Shown in pieces: positions 34,230 to 35,165 of a stretch of 35,165 bases of DNA. Within the stretch, counting starts at the first letter, position 1. Every line of letters begins with the position of its first letter. Position numbers and translations under genes: made by a program. The notes beneath the pieces are model-generated. The model was not told the origin of the DNA. It did not search any database and saw only the letters and a program-made list of their open reading frames with translations. Source of the stretch: Nitrospinaceae bacterium (GTDB lineage Bacteria > Nitrospinota > Nitrospinia > Nitrospinales > JACRGP01); NCBI GenBank assembly GCA_029261555.1, contig JAJDBB010000020.1, forward strand, positions 1-35,165, read 5' to 3'.

Positions 34230-34409
34230 TGATTTTACTAGCTTTACGGTTTTAAACCCACAATTCATAACTTTTTTGTTGTTTTTTGTCGCATCCGCAA
34301 AGTGTTCTGCTTGCTTTCACGGCAAATAAAATAGCATTCATCAGGTTTTTCCCAACCGCCTTTCAAATATTTTTTTTCAAACCTTTTAAAATTAACAGCT
34401 TAAGTAAAT

Positions 34410-34436
34410 AGTTTTGGAAAAACAAAACTTTTTTTT
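34410..34436 (+). terminator. Rho-independent-like terminator inside the fliL-amt region
   Basis: On the plus strand a 7-bp stem (AGTTTTG / CAAAACT, loop GAAAAA) runs directly into a tract of eight T (34429-34436). The stem is AT-rich with only two GC pairs, so it is weak. No gene precedes it on that strand, so it would end either an unannotated RNA or an amt leader. Confidence 0.4.
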
Positions 34437-34676
34437 GAATGGTACAGGAATTGAAACCTCTAGACTTGAATAGGGGAAATATGAGCCTATTTGCCTAATA
34501 ATTCAACAGAAATTGAACCGGCGAGGGCTGGTGGGGCCAATAGTTTGGATTTGCAAACCTGACCTAGCTTGTAGAATTCATCGTATAAGCAACGCTACTA
34601 GATTCAGTGGTATTGGAAATCCTCTTAAAAACCTTTTAACTATTTAAATTGTTTCCATTTTTAAAGGAGAGACAGT

Positions 34677-35165
34677 ATGAAATGCCGTTTTCCGAGGAGC
34701 CTCATCATGGTTCCCTTATTATTGTTATCGACCCCGTCGCTTGCCAGGGCCGAGGAGGCCGCCAAACTTAACCCGGCGGACACGGCATGGATCCTGATAT
34801 CTTCGGCTCTGGTCATGCTCATGCTACCCGGCCTGGCTCTCTTTTATGGAGGAATGGTTCGCAGAAAAAACGTGCTCAGCACCTTGATGCACAGCTTCAT
34901 CCCTTTAGGGGTTATCACCATACAATGGGTGGTTATCGGCTACTCGCTGGCCTTCGGAGGAGATATCGCCCATTTCGTGGGCAACCTGGACAAAATGTTT
35001 CTTCAAGGGATCGAGCCTTCCACTCTCAATGGAACCATTCCCGATTATTTGTTTTCCATGTTCCAGTTGATGTTTGCCATCATCACCGTCGCCCTGATCA
35101 GCGGAGGGTTGGCGGAACGCGTAAAATTCAAAGCTTACGTGATTTTTATCCTGGCCTGGTCGACG
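34677..35165 (+). CDS. amt: Ammonium transporter (Amt family), N-terminal part
   Basis: The gene runs off the right edge; 163 codons are visible without a stop. The protein opens with a signal peptide (MKCRFPRSLIMVPLLLL, cleavage likely after SLARA), as in many Amt proteins. It continues NPADTAWILISSALVMLMLPGLALFYGGMVRRKNVLST, IQWVVIGYSLAFGGD and FQLMFAIITVALISGGLAERVKF, all hallmark Amt segments. The conserved twin histidines of the pore lie beyond the window. ATG 34677 has an excellent AAGGAG eight bases upstream. A glnB/glnK gene is often next to amt but would be outside the window. Divergent from the flagellar operon. Confidence 0.95.
   Translation, partial: MKCRFPRSLIMVPLLLLSTPSLARAEEAAKLNPADTAWILISSALVMLMLPGLALFYGGMVRRKNVLSTLMHSFIPLGVITIQWVVIGYSLAFGGDIAHFVGNLDKMFLQGIEPSTLNGTIPDYLFSMFQLMFAIITVALISGGLAERVKFKAYVIFILAWST

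Larger units (their letters stand above)
34012..34676. other. 665-base AT-rich intergenic region between divergent fliL and amt
   Basis: No convincing protein-coding frame is present. From the fliL side it holds a sigma-54 promoter (34068-34084), a palindrome CCGATCGG (34102-34109), and direct and inverted CGGTTT-type repeats (34115-34151). Next come a plus-strand promoter-like pair (34200-34229) and a plus-strand hairpin with an eight-T tail (34410-34436). An inverted repeat AATAGG/CCTATT (34469-34474 and 34486-34491) precedes amt. No clear -24/-12 element is oriented toward amt, although amt genes are often sigma-54 dependent. Confidence 0.7.

Noticed and set aside
34469-34491. Sigma-54 promoter for amt near AGGGGAAATATGAGCC
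   Set aside because: GG and GC are ten bases apart, but the flanking bases match poorly (GAGC instead of TTGC) and the GG lacks the TGGCA context.
34933-34940. GCCGATAA on the minus strand, a perfect sigma-28 -10 element
   Set aside because: It lies inside amt coding sequence and no TAAA -35 element is at the right distance upstream.
1-35165. CRISPR arrays, insertion sequences, tRNA and rRNA genes
   Set aside because: No regularly spaced repeats, transposase motifs or recognisable RNA gene sequences were found on reading through the window.

Overview
The window is a gene-dense stretch (roughly 50% GC) of a motile, Gram-negative bacterial chromosome. It encodes a complete flagellar export and switch cluster, stator proteins, an LpxL/HtrB-type acyltransferase that implies lipid A, a TPR/AMIN cell-wall amidase and a sigma-54 type promoter. 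The gene order (fliL-M-N-O-P-Q-R, flhB-A-F-G, fliA) and the mixture of families resemble deep-branching proteobacteria-like phyla such as Nitrospinota, Nitrospirota or Desulfobacterota. I lean toward Nitrospinota, but that is an impression only; there is no rRNA in the window to support it.

Layout. Positions 1-6916, all on the minus strand: the start of der, a TPR-AMIN-Amidase_3 amidase with its own promoter, and a riboflavin operon ribD-ribE-ribBA-ribH-nusB plus a metallophosphoesterase, tightly packed and preceded by a sigma-70 type promoter. Positions 6986-10076, minus strand: motB, motA and a response regulator with a degenerate HD-GYP domain, behind a strong sigma-70 type promoter with a palindrome at the -35 box. 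Positions 10193-12628, minus strand: an 809-811 residue NACHT-type STAND ATPase that ends in a formylglycine-generating-enzyme (FGE)-like domain. Positions 12714-16631: rhomboid protease (+), cinA (-), a small TPR protein (+) and an MFS transporter (+). Positions 16678-19565 (+): a 937-residue coiled-coil protein that also ends in an FGE-like domain, preceded by an extended -10 promoter. Positions 19587-22288 (+): purE, tsaC, acpS and an LpxL-type acyltransferase.

Positions 22304-34084, minus strand, form one long flagellar operon read from fliL to fliA: fliL, fliM, fliN, an enlarged fliO, fliP, fliQ, fliR, flhB, flhA, flhF, flhG, a small membrane protein and fliA. A clear sigma-54 (-24/-12) promoter lies 57 bases upstream of fliL. 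Many junctions overlap by 1-11 bases, so translational coupling is likely. The exception is a 244-base gap between fliN and fliO that contains GC-rich hairpins. Beyond this a 665-base AT-rich intergenic region separates fliL from a divergent, truncated ammonium transporter gene (amt). It holds the sigma-54 promoter, repeats that could bind its activator, and a possible small RNA unit.

The most unusual items are the two unrelated multidomain proteins that share a C-terminal FGE-like domain without the paired catalytic cysteines, the AMIN-like extension on FliO, the degenerate HD-GYP regulator next to motAB, and the regulatory structure around fliL. No CRISPR array, insertion sequence, reverse transcriptase, tRNA or rRNA was seen.
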